Origin: GAS188 sp963713805 | GTDB lineage: Bacteria > Pseudomonadota > Alphaproteobacteria > Rhizobiales > Beijerinckiaceae | Direction: 5' to 3' | NCBI GenBank assembly: GCA_963713805.1 | Contig: CAVQNF010000015.1 | Span: 1-64,000 of the forward strand | DNA length: 64,000 nucleotides | In this document: piece by piece, positions 53,270 through 63,090 of the stretch | Numbering within the stretch: position 1 is the stretch's first letter | Layout of the letters: every line of letters starts with the position of its first letter | Notes under the pieces: model-generated | What the model saw: the letters and a program-made list of their open reading frames with translations, nothing else | Told to the model about the DNA's origin: nothing | Databases searched by the model: none | Translations under genes and position numbers: made by a program

Positions 53270-54195
53270 GCGCCGTGTCCGATATCGCTTCCCCCTCCTT
53301 ACGCAAAACGCCGGTCGCGGCCGCGCCCGAGCTTCCCGACATCATGGCGCCGATCAAGCGGCGCGGCGCAATCTTGGGCTTTTGCGTGCGCCATCCGACG
53401 ATCGCGATCGGCGGCGGGCTCGTCGTGGTGATGATCCTGATCGCGATCCTCGCGCCTTATCTCGGCACCGTCGACCCGACCGCGCTTGCGCCCTCGAAGC
53501 GCACGCGCGAGCCCTCGGCCCTCTATTGGTTCGGTTCGGACATGCTCGGGCGCGACATCTATTCGCGGGTGCTCTACGGCACGCGGGTGTCGCTCGTGGT
53601 CGGCTTCTCGGTCGCCTTCCTCGCCTCTGTCGCGGGTTTGGCGATCGGCCTCGTCGCCGGCTTTTTGCGCGCGGCGGACGGCGTGGTGATGCGCGTCATG
53701 GACGGCTTGATGTCGATCCCGCCCATCCTGCTCGCCATCGCGCTCATGGCGCTGACGCGCGGCAGCGTCGGCAACGTCATCACGGCCATCACCATCGCCG
53801 AGATTCCGCGCGTGTCGCGGCTGGTGCGCGGCGTCGTGCTGTCCTTGCGCGAGCAGCCCTTCATCGATGGCGCCGTGGCGGCGGGCACACGCGTGCCGAT
53901 GATCATCCTGCGGCACGTCGTGCCGAACACGCTCGCCCCGCTCACGGTGCAGGCGACCTATATCTGCGCCTCGGCCATGATCACCGAAGCCATCCTCTCC
54001 TTCCTCGGCGTCGGCACGCCGCCGATCATCCCGTCCTGGGGGAACATCATGGCGGAGGGCAGGGCGCTCTGGCAGGTCAAGTTCTACATCGTGCTGTTCC
54101 CCGCGGTCTTCCTGTCGCTCACCGTGCTCGCCGTGAACCTTCTCGGCGACGGCTTGCGCGACGCGCTCGATCCGCGGCTGGCGAAGAAGATCTGA
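53266..54195 (+). CDS. peptide ABC transporter permease (DppC-like)
   Basis: 309 residues, intact. It has an N-terminal OppC-type region (GAILGFCVRHPTIAIGGGLV), LYWFGSDMLGRDIYSRVLYG, multiple membrane segments and the ATPase-contact loop DGAVAAGTRVPMIILRHVVP, then ITEAILSFLGVGTPPIIPSW. The start is taken as the TTG overlapping the dppB-like stop (TTGA); a GTG at 53275 is an alternative. It forms the transmembrane channel with the preceding permease. Confidence 0.92.
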   Translation: MSAVSDIASPSLRKTPVAAAPELPDIMAPIKRRGAILGFCVRHPTIAIGGGLVVVMILIAILAPYLGTVDPTALAPSKRTREPSALYWFGSDMLGRDIYSRVLYGTRVSLVVGFSVAFLASVAGLAIGLVAGFLRAADGVVMRVMDGLMSIPPILLAIALMALTRGSVGNVITAITIAEIPRVSRLVRGVVLSLREQPFIDGAVAAGTRVPMIILRHVVPNTLAPLTVQATYICASAMITEAILSFLGVGTPPIIPSWGNIMAEGRALWQVKFYIVLFPAVFLSLTVLAVNLLGDGLRDALDPRLAKKI

Positions 54196-54200
54196 CGCCG

Positions 54201-55186
<986 letters not shown>

Positions 55187-55190
<4 letters not shown>

Positions 55191-56296
55191 GCCCGCCGCT
55201 GCTTGCCGTCAACGATCTCAAGAAGCATTTCGCCGTGCGCGGCTCGCGGCGCGGCGGAGCCGCCGGTTTCGTGCGTGCCGTCGACGGCGTCTCCTTCGAG
55301 ATCGCGCGCGGCGAGACCTTGTCGCTCGTCGGCGAATCGGGTTGCGGCAAATCGACCGTCGGGCGCGCCGTGCTCAGGCTGAACGACATCACGGCCGGCG
55401 AGGTCGTTCTCGACGGCAAGCGCATCGACGATCTTTCGGCCGCCGCCTTCCGCCCGCTCAGGCAGCGCATGCAGGTCGTCTTCCAGGACCCGTTCTCGAG
55501 CCTCAATCCGCGCTTGCGCATCAAGGCGACGCTGGCCGAGCCGATCCGCAATTTCGGGCTCGCGCACTCGCCCGCCGAGATCGAGAAGCGGGTCGCGGAG
55601 CTCCTCGACACGGTGAGGCTGCCGCGCGACGCGGCAAACCGCTTCCCGCATGAATTCTCGGGAGGCCAACGTCAGCGCATCGGCATCGCGCGGGCGCTCG
55701 CGCCAAAGCCCGATCTCATCATCTGCGACGAGGCGGTCTCCGCGCTCGACGTCTCGGTCAAGGCGCAGATCGTCAATCTCCTGCAGGATCTCCAGAAGGA
55801 GCTCGGCCTCGCCCTTCTCTTCATCAGCCATGACCTCGCCATCGTCGAGCATATGACGCACCGGGTCGCGGTGATGTATCTCGGCAAGATCGTCGAGACG
55901 GCGAAGAAGCGCGAGATCTTCGCTTCGCCGAGGCACCCCTACACCTTCGCGCTCCTCTCCGCGGTGCCGGTGCCGGAGCCCGGCAATGCGCGCACGCGCA
56001 TCATCTTGAAGGGCGATGTGCCGAGCCCGATCAATCCGCCCAAGGGCTGCCGCTTCAACACGCGCTGCCCTTACGCTTTCGACCGCTGCCGCACGGAGGA
56101 GCCCGAGCTTCGCCCCTTGGGCGACGGCCAATCGGCGGCTTGCCATCTCAACGATCTGCCGGCGACGGAAAATCCGCTCGTCGGGGGGGCGCGCGGCGGT
56201 GTAGGAAGAACCTTTCCGCTCATCCCCGCGAAGGCGGGGATCCAGCTTCTGTTGGGCTTGCATTATGAGTTTGGATTCCCGCTTTCGCGGGAATGA
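55187..56296 (+). CDS. peptide ABC transporter ATP-binding protein (DppF-like), C-terminus extended by a repeat
   Basis: 369 residues. Walker A GESGCGKSTVGRAVL, FQDPFSSLNPRLRI, signature FSGGQRQRIGIARAL, Walker B LIICDEAVSALDVS and FISHDLAIVEH. Family similarity, including the Cys-rich RFNTRCPYAFDRC motif, ends around residue 330. The last 30 or so residues (..FPLIPAKAGIQLL..) are the translation of a palindromic intergenic repeat starting at 56217, so the repeat has replaced or moved the natural stop. Last gene of the peptide-transport operon. Confidence 0.94.
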
Positions 56297-56297
56297 G
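56217..56297. repeat. composite double-hairpin repeat, variant copy fused to the dppF-like ORF
   Basis: CTCATCCCCGCGAAGGCGGG and GATTCCCGCTTTCGCGGGAA form two hairpins about 40 bases apart, with GCTCAT..ATGAGC outer ends. It has the same architecture as the units at 49.0-49.2 kb but different stem sequence. It encodes the last residues and the stop of the DppF-like protein. Confidence 0.8.
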
Positions 56298-56360
56298 CGG
56301 CGTTCAGGAAGGGCGTAACATATTGCGAATGAACGACCCGCGCGGATGGGGTGACGCGTC

Positions 56361-56462
56361 GGTCGGTGAAGGCCCGCATTTCCGGGCGGCGTGGGAATAG
56401 CCGTTTCTGTTGTTTATCGACGACGAGGTCGGTGAAGGCCCGATTTCCGGGCGGCGTGGGAA
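56361..56462. repeat. pair of 36-37-bp direct repeats
   Basis: GGTCGGTGAAGGCCCGCATT..GGGCGGCGTGGGAA at 56361-56397 recurs at 56427-56462 with one base missing. The spacer is 29 bases. The pair lies just upstream of the higA-like gene, where its toxin partner or promoter would be expected. Confidence 0.75.
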
Positions 56463-56499
56463 GTCGAGATCGTGGACTATCACTGAGGAGCGCAAAGAG

Positions 56500-56781
56500 A
56501 TGCTTCCCGTTCATCCCGGCCGCGTCCTCAAGCGTGAGCTTGCCGCGCGCGGCCTTTCAGCGAACAGGCTTGCGCTGGCGCTCCGAGTGCCCTCCGGCCG
56601 GATCACGGACATCTTGAACGGCAAGCGGGGGATTTCGCCGGAGACGGCGCTGCGGCTCGGGCGGTTCTTCGGCAATAGCGCCCGCTTTTGGCTCAATCTC
56701 GAGATCGCTTATGAGCTCGCTGTTGCCGAGCGCGACATCGGCGAGCGCGTGATAGCCGAGGTTGAGCCGAGCGCCGCCTGA
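56500..56781 (+). CDS. higA: HigA-family antitoxin (XRE type), no toxin gene beside it
   Basis: 93 residues beginning MLPVHPGRVLKRELAARGLS, the classic HigA start, with the helix-turn-helix LSANRLALALRVPSGRITDI LNGKRGISPETALRLGRFFG and the ending ARFWLNLEIAYELAVAERDI split here only for reading. It should repress its own operon and neutralise a HigB mRNA interferase. No HigB-like frame exists in the 200 bases upstream, which hold direct repeats instead. Either the toxin was lost or this is a solitary regulator. GAGGAGCGCAAAGAG lies before the ATG. Confidence 0.88.
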   Translation: MLPVHPGRVLKRELAARGLSANRLALALRVPSGRITDILNGKRGISPETALRLGRFFGNSARFWLNLEIAYELAVAERDIGERVIAEVEPSAA

Positions 56782-56794
56782 ACGCCGCCCCAAT

Positions 56795-56905
56795 CGTCAT
56801 CACCGGGCTTGTCCCGGTGATCCCGTGCCTTCCTCTCCTGGACGGCCGCGGAAAAGGCCTGGATGGGCGGGCCGATCCTCGGATCGAGTCCAAGGACGCG
56901 CAGGA
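56795..56905. repeat. palindromic intergenic repeat, family A copy 3
   Basis: GTCATCACCGGGCTTGTCCC with hairpin ATCACCGGG..CCCGGTGAT at 56799-56821, then GCCTGGATGGGCGGGCCGATCC and GGATCGAGTCCAAGGACGCG. Related to 45515-45620 and 47340-47455. Confidence 0.6.
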
Positions 56906-56918
56906 CGCCGAGGGACTT

Positions 56919-57116
56919 TCAGCGGACCGGCTCGACCAAATCGCCGAGCTCGGCGATGAGAGGCGCCAGAAACTCGCGATAATGGCGTGAGCGGTTTTGC
57001 GCCGTCTTGTAGATCGGGCGGCGCACCTGGCTCGCGCTCGCGGTCTTCACCGGGCGATCGGTCTTGTGGAAGGCGAGGCAGTTCTCGCTCCACTCGAGCC
57101 CGCAATAGGCGATCAT
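56919..57116 (-). pseudogene. C-terminal relic of a sulfotransferase family protein
   Basis: The minus strand reads MIAYCGLEWSENCLAFHKTD, then RPVKTASASQVRRPIYKTAQ and FLAPLIAELGDLVEP. This is the typical end of TPR-linked sulfotransferases (..YCGLPWdd.CL.FhkteRpVrTASa.QVRqPIY). The P-loop-like PAPS-binding N-terminal domain is absent, because the adjoining sequence upstream (57117-57200) does not match. About 65 residues remain. Confidence 0.6.
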
Positions 57117-57281
57117 CCGCGTCTATGACGGCACGATAGCGTCGAGCAGCGCTCGGGCAGACCGCCACATGGCGGGTCGGCTATTTGCGGTACGGATGCG
57201 GCCGCTGGCGTCAACGCGATCCTGCGGCCGAAACAGGCGCCGGGGCGCTCGCCAGCACGTGTCGGTAACCAAGGCGCGGCG

Positions 57282-57790
57282 CATGGTGATCGTCGGCAAC
57301 AATGGCGCGAGCCACGTGCGCTTCAGCGCGAGCTTCGGGCCGTTCCCTCAGGGGCTGGGATCGAGCGCGCTCGACGGACAGCCGGTCTATGCGTCACCAC
57401 CAACGCGCCCGCGGGCTCGCCGGGAAGCTTCAAGATCTTCGCCGGCGGATTGAGCTCTTCCAATTTCGACATCACCTTCGTGCCCGGCACGCTTTTGGTG
57501 ACGGCGGCGAACAACGTCGGTTCGGCCCGTGCCCTTCAGCGTGGATCAGGCGGAACACCAGCAGCAGCACGCCGGCCTTCTCCTTCCGGACCCGATCACG
57601 CCTGCGAGCGCTCATCGTCAAGCGGTCGGACGGGGCAGGCTCGCAAACGGGCAACGCGGGCGGCCCGTCCGTGAAGGGCAACCTCAAGGCTCCGACCCTC
57701 GACGAGAACGGGAACCCGCTCGGTTCACTCATCAGCTTCAACTCGAGCTTCATCGAGGTCTGCCGGACGCGCGTGAACCTTTGCCGGTGA
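57282..57790 (+). pseudogene. filamentous-haemagglutinin-type adhesin fragment with an MBG-like domain
   Basis: VIVGNNGASHVRFSASFGPF (57286 on) and, after a one-base slip near 57390, VTTNAPAGSPGSFKIFAGGL and SSSNFDITFVPGTLLVTAAN. The last pattern (..SSNF/YDITFVPGTLLVT) is typical of MBG repeats in large secreted adhesins. A short tail, NLKAPTLDENGNPLGSLISF, runs to a stop at 57790. Only about 170 residues survive, with no signal peptide or secretion domain, so it is a relic. Confidence 0.45.
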
Positions 57791-58035
57791 CTCTTCACCT
57801 CTCCCGCGGAGCAGGAGAGGTCGGACTCGCGACGCTCGGATTTATTCCGAGGGGAGGCGAGCCGGGTGAGGGCGGTGTGCGTGAAGCGAGCGAGCCGGGC
57901 GAGGGCGGGCGTTAAGCGAAGCGGCGCGTGTGGGTAAGGATGGCGTAAGCCTTGATTGCGACCCCTCACCCGCTCCTCGCCTGGCGGCTCGGAGTTCGAC
58001 CTCTCCCCGCTTCGCGGGGCGAGGTTTGGGCCGAC
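57788..58035. repeat. palindromic repeats, family B, forward copy plus related unit
   Basis: 57788-57875 (CACCTCTCCCGCGGAGCAGG..GGATTTATTCCGAGGGGAGG) is the inverted counterpart of 50375-50462. A related unit with hairpin CTCTCCCCGCTTCGCGGGGCGAG follows at 57960-58030. The intervening 85 bases carry no recognisable gene. Confidence 0.6.
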
Positions 58036-58171
58036 GCCTTGAGCGTCGCGGGTTTCTCACGTGGTGACGGCTTCTCCCATTTACGCGCCGTTTACGCGCG
58101 CTCGCGGCCTCGCCAATGGAATATTTATGGGCGGATGTGGAAATAAGCGTCTCTCGTTTCGGGAGTCTCAT

Positions 58172-58357
58172 GTGCTCGGCGTCGTCTTCCTCCTGCTCGG
58201 CTTCATCCTCTTCCTCGCCGAGGCCGGATATGGCGTGCTCCGCGATCGCCTGTCGGCGGCGCGCGAACGCTCATCGAAAGACGCGCCATGGCCGCGCGAC
58301 GGAGCGCGTGAGCTGAGGTCGACCGCGACGTTCAGGCAAGTCCGGGCGTCCGGCTGA
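58172..58357 (+). CDS. kdp-associated small membrane protein, extended copy
   Basis: From the GTG at 58172 the product begins VLGVVFLLLGFILFLAEAGY and continues GVLRDRLSA, then a hydrophilic tail to residue 61. It is a paralogue of the 27-residue protein 220 bases downstream. The preceding bases (GGGAGTCTCAT) also match those before the second copy (GGAGAGTTTC). An ATG at 58106 is an alternative start. Single transmembrane helix. Role unknown; probably linked to the Kdp complex by position. Confidence 0.5.
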   Translation: MLGVVFLLLGFILFLAEAGYGVLRDRLSAARERSSKDAPWPRDGARELRSTATFRQVRASG

Positions 58358-58394
58358 GCAAACCCATGACGTCCCGTGATTCGTGGAGAGTTTC

Positions 58395-58478
58395 GTGCTC
58401 GACATCATCTTCCTTGCGCTCGCCTTCGCGCTCTTCCTCCTCGGGGCCGGCTATGCCGTGCTCTGCGATCGGCTGTGA
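58395..58478 (+). CDS. kdp-associated 27-residue membrane protein
   Basis: GTG start; the product reads VLDIIFLALAFALFLLGAGY then AVLCDRL and stop. It is one transmembrane helix with a short cytoplasmic end, a form I associate with small proteins preceding kdpF in alphaproteobacteria. Too short for routine gene callers. It lies 11 bases upstream of kdpF and duplicates the helix of the preceding small ORF. Confidence 0.65.
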   Translation: MLDIIFLALAFALFLLGAGYAVLCDRL

Positions 58479-58489
58479 GGTCTAGCGCC

Positions 58490-58576
58490 ATGGTCGAACC
58501 CATCTTCGGTCTCATCGTCGCCCTCGTGCTCGGCGGCTATCTCCTCGTGACCCTCATCCGTCCCGAAAAATTCTAG
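58490..58576 (+). CDS. kdpF: potassium-transporting ATPase subunit KdpF
   Basis: 28 residues: MVEPIFGLIVALVLGGYLLV then TLIRPEKF. This is the canonical KdpF, a single-helix subunit that stabilises the KdpABC complex; the LL..L..PE.F ending is diagnostic. It lies 28 bases upstream of kdpA. Confidence 0.93.
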   Translation: MVEPIFGLIVALVLGGYLLVTLIRPEKF

Positions 58577-58604
58577 TCGCGGCAATCGCGCGAACGGTGG
58601 TTCC

Positions 58605-60322
58605 ATGTCTATCGCAGGTTGGCTGCAGATCATCCTCGTCCTGGCGCTCGTCGTCGCGGCGGCGTTGCCGCTCGCCGGCTACATCGTGCGCGTCCTCGCC
58701 GGGGAGCAGAATTTTCTCTCGCCGGTGCTGGCGCCCGTCGAGCGCGGCTTCTACCGCCTGGCCGGCGTCGATGCGAGGAAGGAGCAAGGCTGGCTCGCCT
58801 ACACGATGGCGATGCTCGATCTTCAGCCTCTTCCATCTCCTCGTTCTCTACGCGATGCAGCGGTTGCAGAACCTTCTGCCGCTCGATCCGCAAGGCTTCG
58901 ATCCGGTGGCGCCCGATCTCGCCTTCAACACCTCGATGAGCTTCGTCACCAACACCAACTGGCAGAACTACGCGGGCGAGACGACGCTCACCCATTTCGT
59001 GCAGATGCTCGGCCTGACGGTGCACAACTTCCTGTCGCCGGCGGTCGGCCTCGCCATGGCGGTCGCGCTGGCGCGCGCCTTCATTCGCTCGGAGGCGAAG
59101 ACCATCGGCAATTTCTGGGTCGATATGACCCGCGCGGCGCTCTATGTGATGCTGCCGCTCGCGATCGTGGTGGCGCTCGCGCTCGTCGTGCTCGGCGTGC
59201 CGCAGACCTTGCTCGGCTCGGTCGACGCGACGACGCTCGAAGGCGTCAAGCAGACGATCTCGCTCGGGCCCGATCGCGACCCAGGAGGCGATCAAGGAGC
59301 TCGGCACGAATGGCGGCGGCTTCCTCAACGCCAATTCGGCCCATCCCTTCGAGAATCCGAACGCCTGGTCGAACATCATCGAGAATTGGAGCCTGCTCGT
59401 CATCCCGGTCGCGACCGTGTTCGCCTTCGGGCGCATGCTCGGCGATGCGCGCCAAGGCCGCAGCCTCCTCTGGACGATGGCCATCGTCATCGATCGTCGG
59501 CGTCGTCGCGGTCTACTGGGCCGAAGTCCTACGGCAACCCCATCCTGACGGCGCTCGGCGCTCGATCCTTCGGCCGGCAACATGGAAGGCAAGGAGGTGC
59601 GCTTCGGCCAGGCGATGACCGCGCTCTGGGTCGTGACGACGACGGGCACGAGCACCGGCGCCGTCAACGCCATGCACGATTCGCTCGACGCCGATCGGCG
59701 GCCTCGTGCCGATGTTCAACATGCTGCTCGGCTGCATCACGCCGGGCGGCGTGGGCTCCGGCCTCTACGGCATCGTCGTCGTGGCCGTGCTCTCGGTCTT
59801 CGTCGCCGGCCTGATGGTCGGCCGCACGCCGGAATATCTCGGCAAGAAGATCGAGGCGCGCGAGATGAAGTTCGTGATGTTCGCGCTGCTCATCTACACG
59901 GTGAACGTGCTCGGCTTCGCGGCGGCCTCGGCCATCGCGCCCTTCGTGCAGGACGATCTCGGCAACAAGGGGCCGCACGGCCTCTCCGAAATCATCTACG
60001 CCTTCGCTTCGACGAACGGCAACAACGGCTCGGCCTTCGCCGGGCTCAACGGCAATAATCTGTGGTTCAACACGACGCTCGGGCTTCGCCATGTTTCTCG
60101 GGCGCTTCGGCTATGTCGTGCCGGTGCTGGCGCTCGCAGGCTCGCTCGCCGTCGAAGAAGAAGGTGGCGCCTTCGGCCGGCACTTTCCCGACGACAGGCC
60201 CGCTCTTCGTCGGCCTGCTGCTCGGCGTGATCGTCATCCTCTACCTGCTTCAGTATTTCCCGGCGCTCGCGCTCGGCCCGGTCGTCGAGCACTTCCTGAT
60301 GCTCGCCGGCAAGAGCTTCTAG
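58605..60322 (+). CDS. kdpA: potassium-transporting ATPase subunit KdpA, eight frameshifts
   Basis: K+ channel-like subunit of the KdpFABC importer. Pieces in three frames join to a full protein: MSIAGWLQIILVLALVVAAA, FNTSMSFVTNTNWQNYAGET (selectivity filter region), GTNGGGFLNANSAHPFENPN (filter), MTALWVVTTTGTSTGAVNAM, and FASTNGNNGSAFAGLNGNN. Breaks lie near 58818, 59269-59271, 59492, 59526, 59561, 59687, 60085 and 60151. Each is repaired by deleting one base, and eight such insertions explain why the end frame differs from the start frame (length 3n+2). The functional operon around it argues for sequence error. Confidence 0.9.
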
Positions 60323-60356
60323 AGGCGCGCGCCGGCGAACTTCGACGGAGACCACC

Positions 60357-62406
60357 ATGTCCACCAAGATGAAGGCGCTCAGCCTCTTCGACGGCGCCAT
60401 TCTCGGTCGCGCCGCACGCGACTGCGGTGCGCAAGCTCGATCCGCGCCAGCTCGCGCGCAACCCGGTGATCTTCGTCACCGAGGTGGTGTCGCTCGTCGT
60501 CACCATCTTGTTCCTGCGCGACCTCGTGACGGGAAGCGCCGCCGCCTTCTTCACCGGCCAGATCGCGGCCTGGCTTTGGTTCACCGTGCTCTTCGCCAAC
60601 TTCGCCGAAGCGGTCGCGGAGGGGCGTGGCAAGGCCCAGGCCGATACTTTGCGGCGCATGCGCTCCGACACCATGGCGAAGCGGCTCGTCGATCCGCACA
60701 CCCGGCAATATCAATCGGTGAACGCGCTCGACCTCAGGGTCGGCGACGTGGTGCTGGTCGAGGCCGGCGATCTCATCCCGTCGGACGGCGAGGTCATCGA
60801 AGGCATCGCCTCGATCAACGAATCGGCGATCACGGGTGAATCCGCTCCCGTCATCCGGGAATCGGGCGGCGACCGCTCGGCCGTGACCGGCGGCACCACC
60901 GTGCTCTCCGACTGGGTCAAGGTGAAGATCACCGCGGCGCCCGGCTCGACCTTCCTCGATCGCATGATCGCGCTGGTCGAGGGCGCGGAGCGGCAGAAGA
61001 CCCCGAACGAGATCGCGCTTTCCATTCTGCTGTCCGGCTTGACGCTGATCTTTCTCGTGGTCTGCGTCACCTTGTGGTGCCTTGCCGGCTATTCCGGCAC
61101 CACGCTCACCGTCACGGTTCTGATCGCGCTTCTCGTCTGCCTGATCCCGACGACGATCGGCGGCCTGCTTTCCGCGATCGGCATCGCCGGCATGGACCGC
61201 CTGATCCGCTTCAACGTCGTCGCCACCTCCGGGCGCGCCGTCGAGGCCGCAGGCGACGTCGACACGCTCCTGCTCGACAAGACGGGCACCATCACCTTCG
61301 GCAATCGCATGGCGTCGGAATTCATTCCGGTGCCCGGCGTCAGCGAGCGCCAGCTCGCCGAGACGACGCTGCTGGCGAGCCTCGCCGACGAGACGCCGGA
61401 GGGGCGCTCCATCGTCGCTTATGCGCGCAGCAAATATGGGCTTGCCGAGCAGAACCATCTCGCTGAGGGCATGAGTTTCGTTGCCTTCAGCGCGCATACG
61501 CGCATGTCGGGCGTCGATTTCGGCGCCCGCACCATCCGCAAGGGCGCGGTCGACGCGATCTTGCGCTTCGCCAGCATCGCGATGAACGGCGCGCCCGCGC
61601 CGTTCCGCCAGGCGGTCGACCGGATCGCGCGCACCGGCGGCACGCCGCTCGCCGTCGCCGAGGACGGCAAGCTGCTCGGCCTCGTGCATCTCAAGGACAC
61701 GGTCAAGCCCGATATCCGCGACCGCTTCGCCGCGTTGCGCGCCATGGGCATCAAGACCGTGATGGTGACGGGCGACAATCCGGTGACCGCCGCGGCCATC
61801 GCGTCCGAGGCCGGCGTCGACGACTTCATCGCCGAGGCGACACCGGAGGACAAGCTCGCCTATATCCGCAAGGAGCAGCAAGGCGGCCGCCTCATCGCCA
61901 TGTGCGGCGACGGCACGAACGACGCGCCGGCGCTCGCCCAGGCCGATGTCGGCGTCGCCATGCAGACCGGCACCCAGGCCGCGCGCGAAGCCGGCAACAT
62001 GGTCGATCTCGATTCCAACCCGACGAAGCTCATCGAGATCGTCGAGATCGGCAAGCAGCTATTGATGACGCGCGGCTCGCTGACCACCTTCTCGATCGCG
62101 AATGACGTGGCGAAGTATTTCGCCATCATCCCGGCCTTGTTCATCGTCACCTATCCGGAGCTCGGCGCGCTCAACGTGATGAGGCTCGCCTCGCCGCAAT
62201 CGGCGATCCTTTCGGCGGTGATCTTCAACGCGCTCATCATCATCGCGCTGATCCCGCTCGCGCTGAAGGGTGTCGCCTACCGTCCCGTCGGCGCGGCGGC
62301 ACTTCTGCGCCGCAACCTCCTGATCTACGGCGTCGGCGGCATCATCGTGCCGTTCATCGGCATCAAGGCGCTCGACATCATCGTCTCGATCCTGCACCTC
62401 GCCTGA
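60357..62406 (+). CDS. kdpB: potassium-transporting ATPase ATP-binding subunit KdpB, one frameshift
   Basis: P-type ATPase subunit, about 682 residues. Phosphorylation site LLLDKTGTITFGNR, actuator motif ITGESAPVIRESGG, nucleotide-binding and hinge MCGDGTNDAPALAQADVGVA, and membrane helices with LIPTTIGGLLSAIGIAGMDR. The N-terminus MSTKMKALSLFDGAILGRA.. is in another frame from RKLDPRQLARNPVIFVTE. Deleting one T at 60423 joins them (..RDAVRKLDPRQ..), and the total length is 3n+1. The ATG at 60357 follows GAGACCACC. Confidence 0.95.
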
Positions 62407-62418
62407 GGCTCGAACATC

Positions 62419-63024
62419 ATGCTCCAGCATATTCGTCCCGCGCTCGTTCTCATCGTCCTGATGACGCTGCTCACCGGCGTCGTCTACCCGTTCGCCATCA
62501 CCGGCATCGCGACCGTCGTCTTTCCCCATCGCGCCGGCGGCAGCATGATCATGCGCGACGGCACCGTGATCGGCTCGGCGCTGATCGGCCAGAACTTCAC
62601 CTCCGAGAAATATTTCCACGGCCGGCCGTCGGCGACGAATACGCCGGACCCGAACGATTCGACGAAGACGGTCGATGCTCCCTATAACGCGGCGAACTCA
62701 TCGGGCTCGAACCTCGGCCCGACCTCGCAAACGCTCATCGATCGCGTGAAGGCCGATGTCGAGGCCCTGCGCAAGGAGGGAGTGACGGGACCGGTGCCGG
62801 CCGACGCGGTGACCACCTCGGGCTCCGGGCTCGACCCCGATATCTCGCCGGCTTTTGCCCTTCTCCAGGTCGCTCGCGTCGCCAAGGCGCGCCATCTGCC
62901 GGAAGATCGGGTCCGCGCTCTTGTTGCGGGGGAGATCGAGGGACGGGTGCTCGGCGTGGTCGGCGAGCCGCGCGTCAACGTGCTCGAGCTCAATCTCGCC
63001 TTGGATGCGATGCCGGCCTCTTGA
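62419..63024 (+). CDS. kdpC: potassium-transporting ATPase subunit KdpC
   Basis: 201 residues, intact. One N-terminal membrane helix (RPALVLIVLMTLLTGVVYPF) and the KdpC periplasmic part: GSALIGQNFTSEKYFHGRPS, YNAANSSGSNLGPTSQTLID, TTSGSGLDPDISPAFALLQV. Stabilises ATP binding in the Kdp pump. Twelve bases after kdpB. Confidence 0.96.
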   Translation: MLQHIRPALVLIVLMTLLTGVVYPFAITGIATVVFPHRAGGSMIMRDGTVIGSALIGQNFTSEKYFHGRPSATNTPDPNDSTKTVDAPYNAANSSGSNLGPTSQTLIDRVKADVEALRKEGVTGPVPADAVTTSGSGLDPDISPAFALLQVARVAKARHLPEDRVRALVAGEIEGRVLGVVGEPRVNVLELNLALDAMPAS

Positions 63025-63090
63025 GGCCGTTTCGATCAAATCGCGAGCAGGGGCAAGCTATCTCGCCCTTCATTGTGATATGATTCGCGG

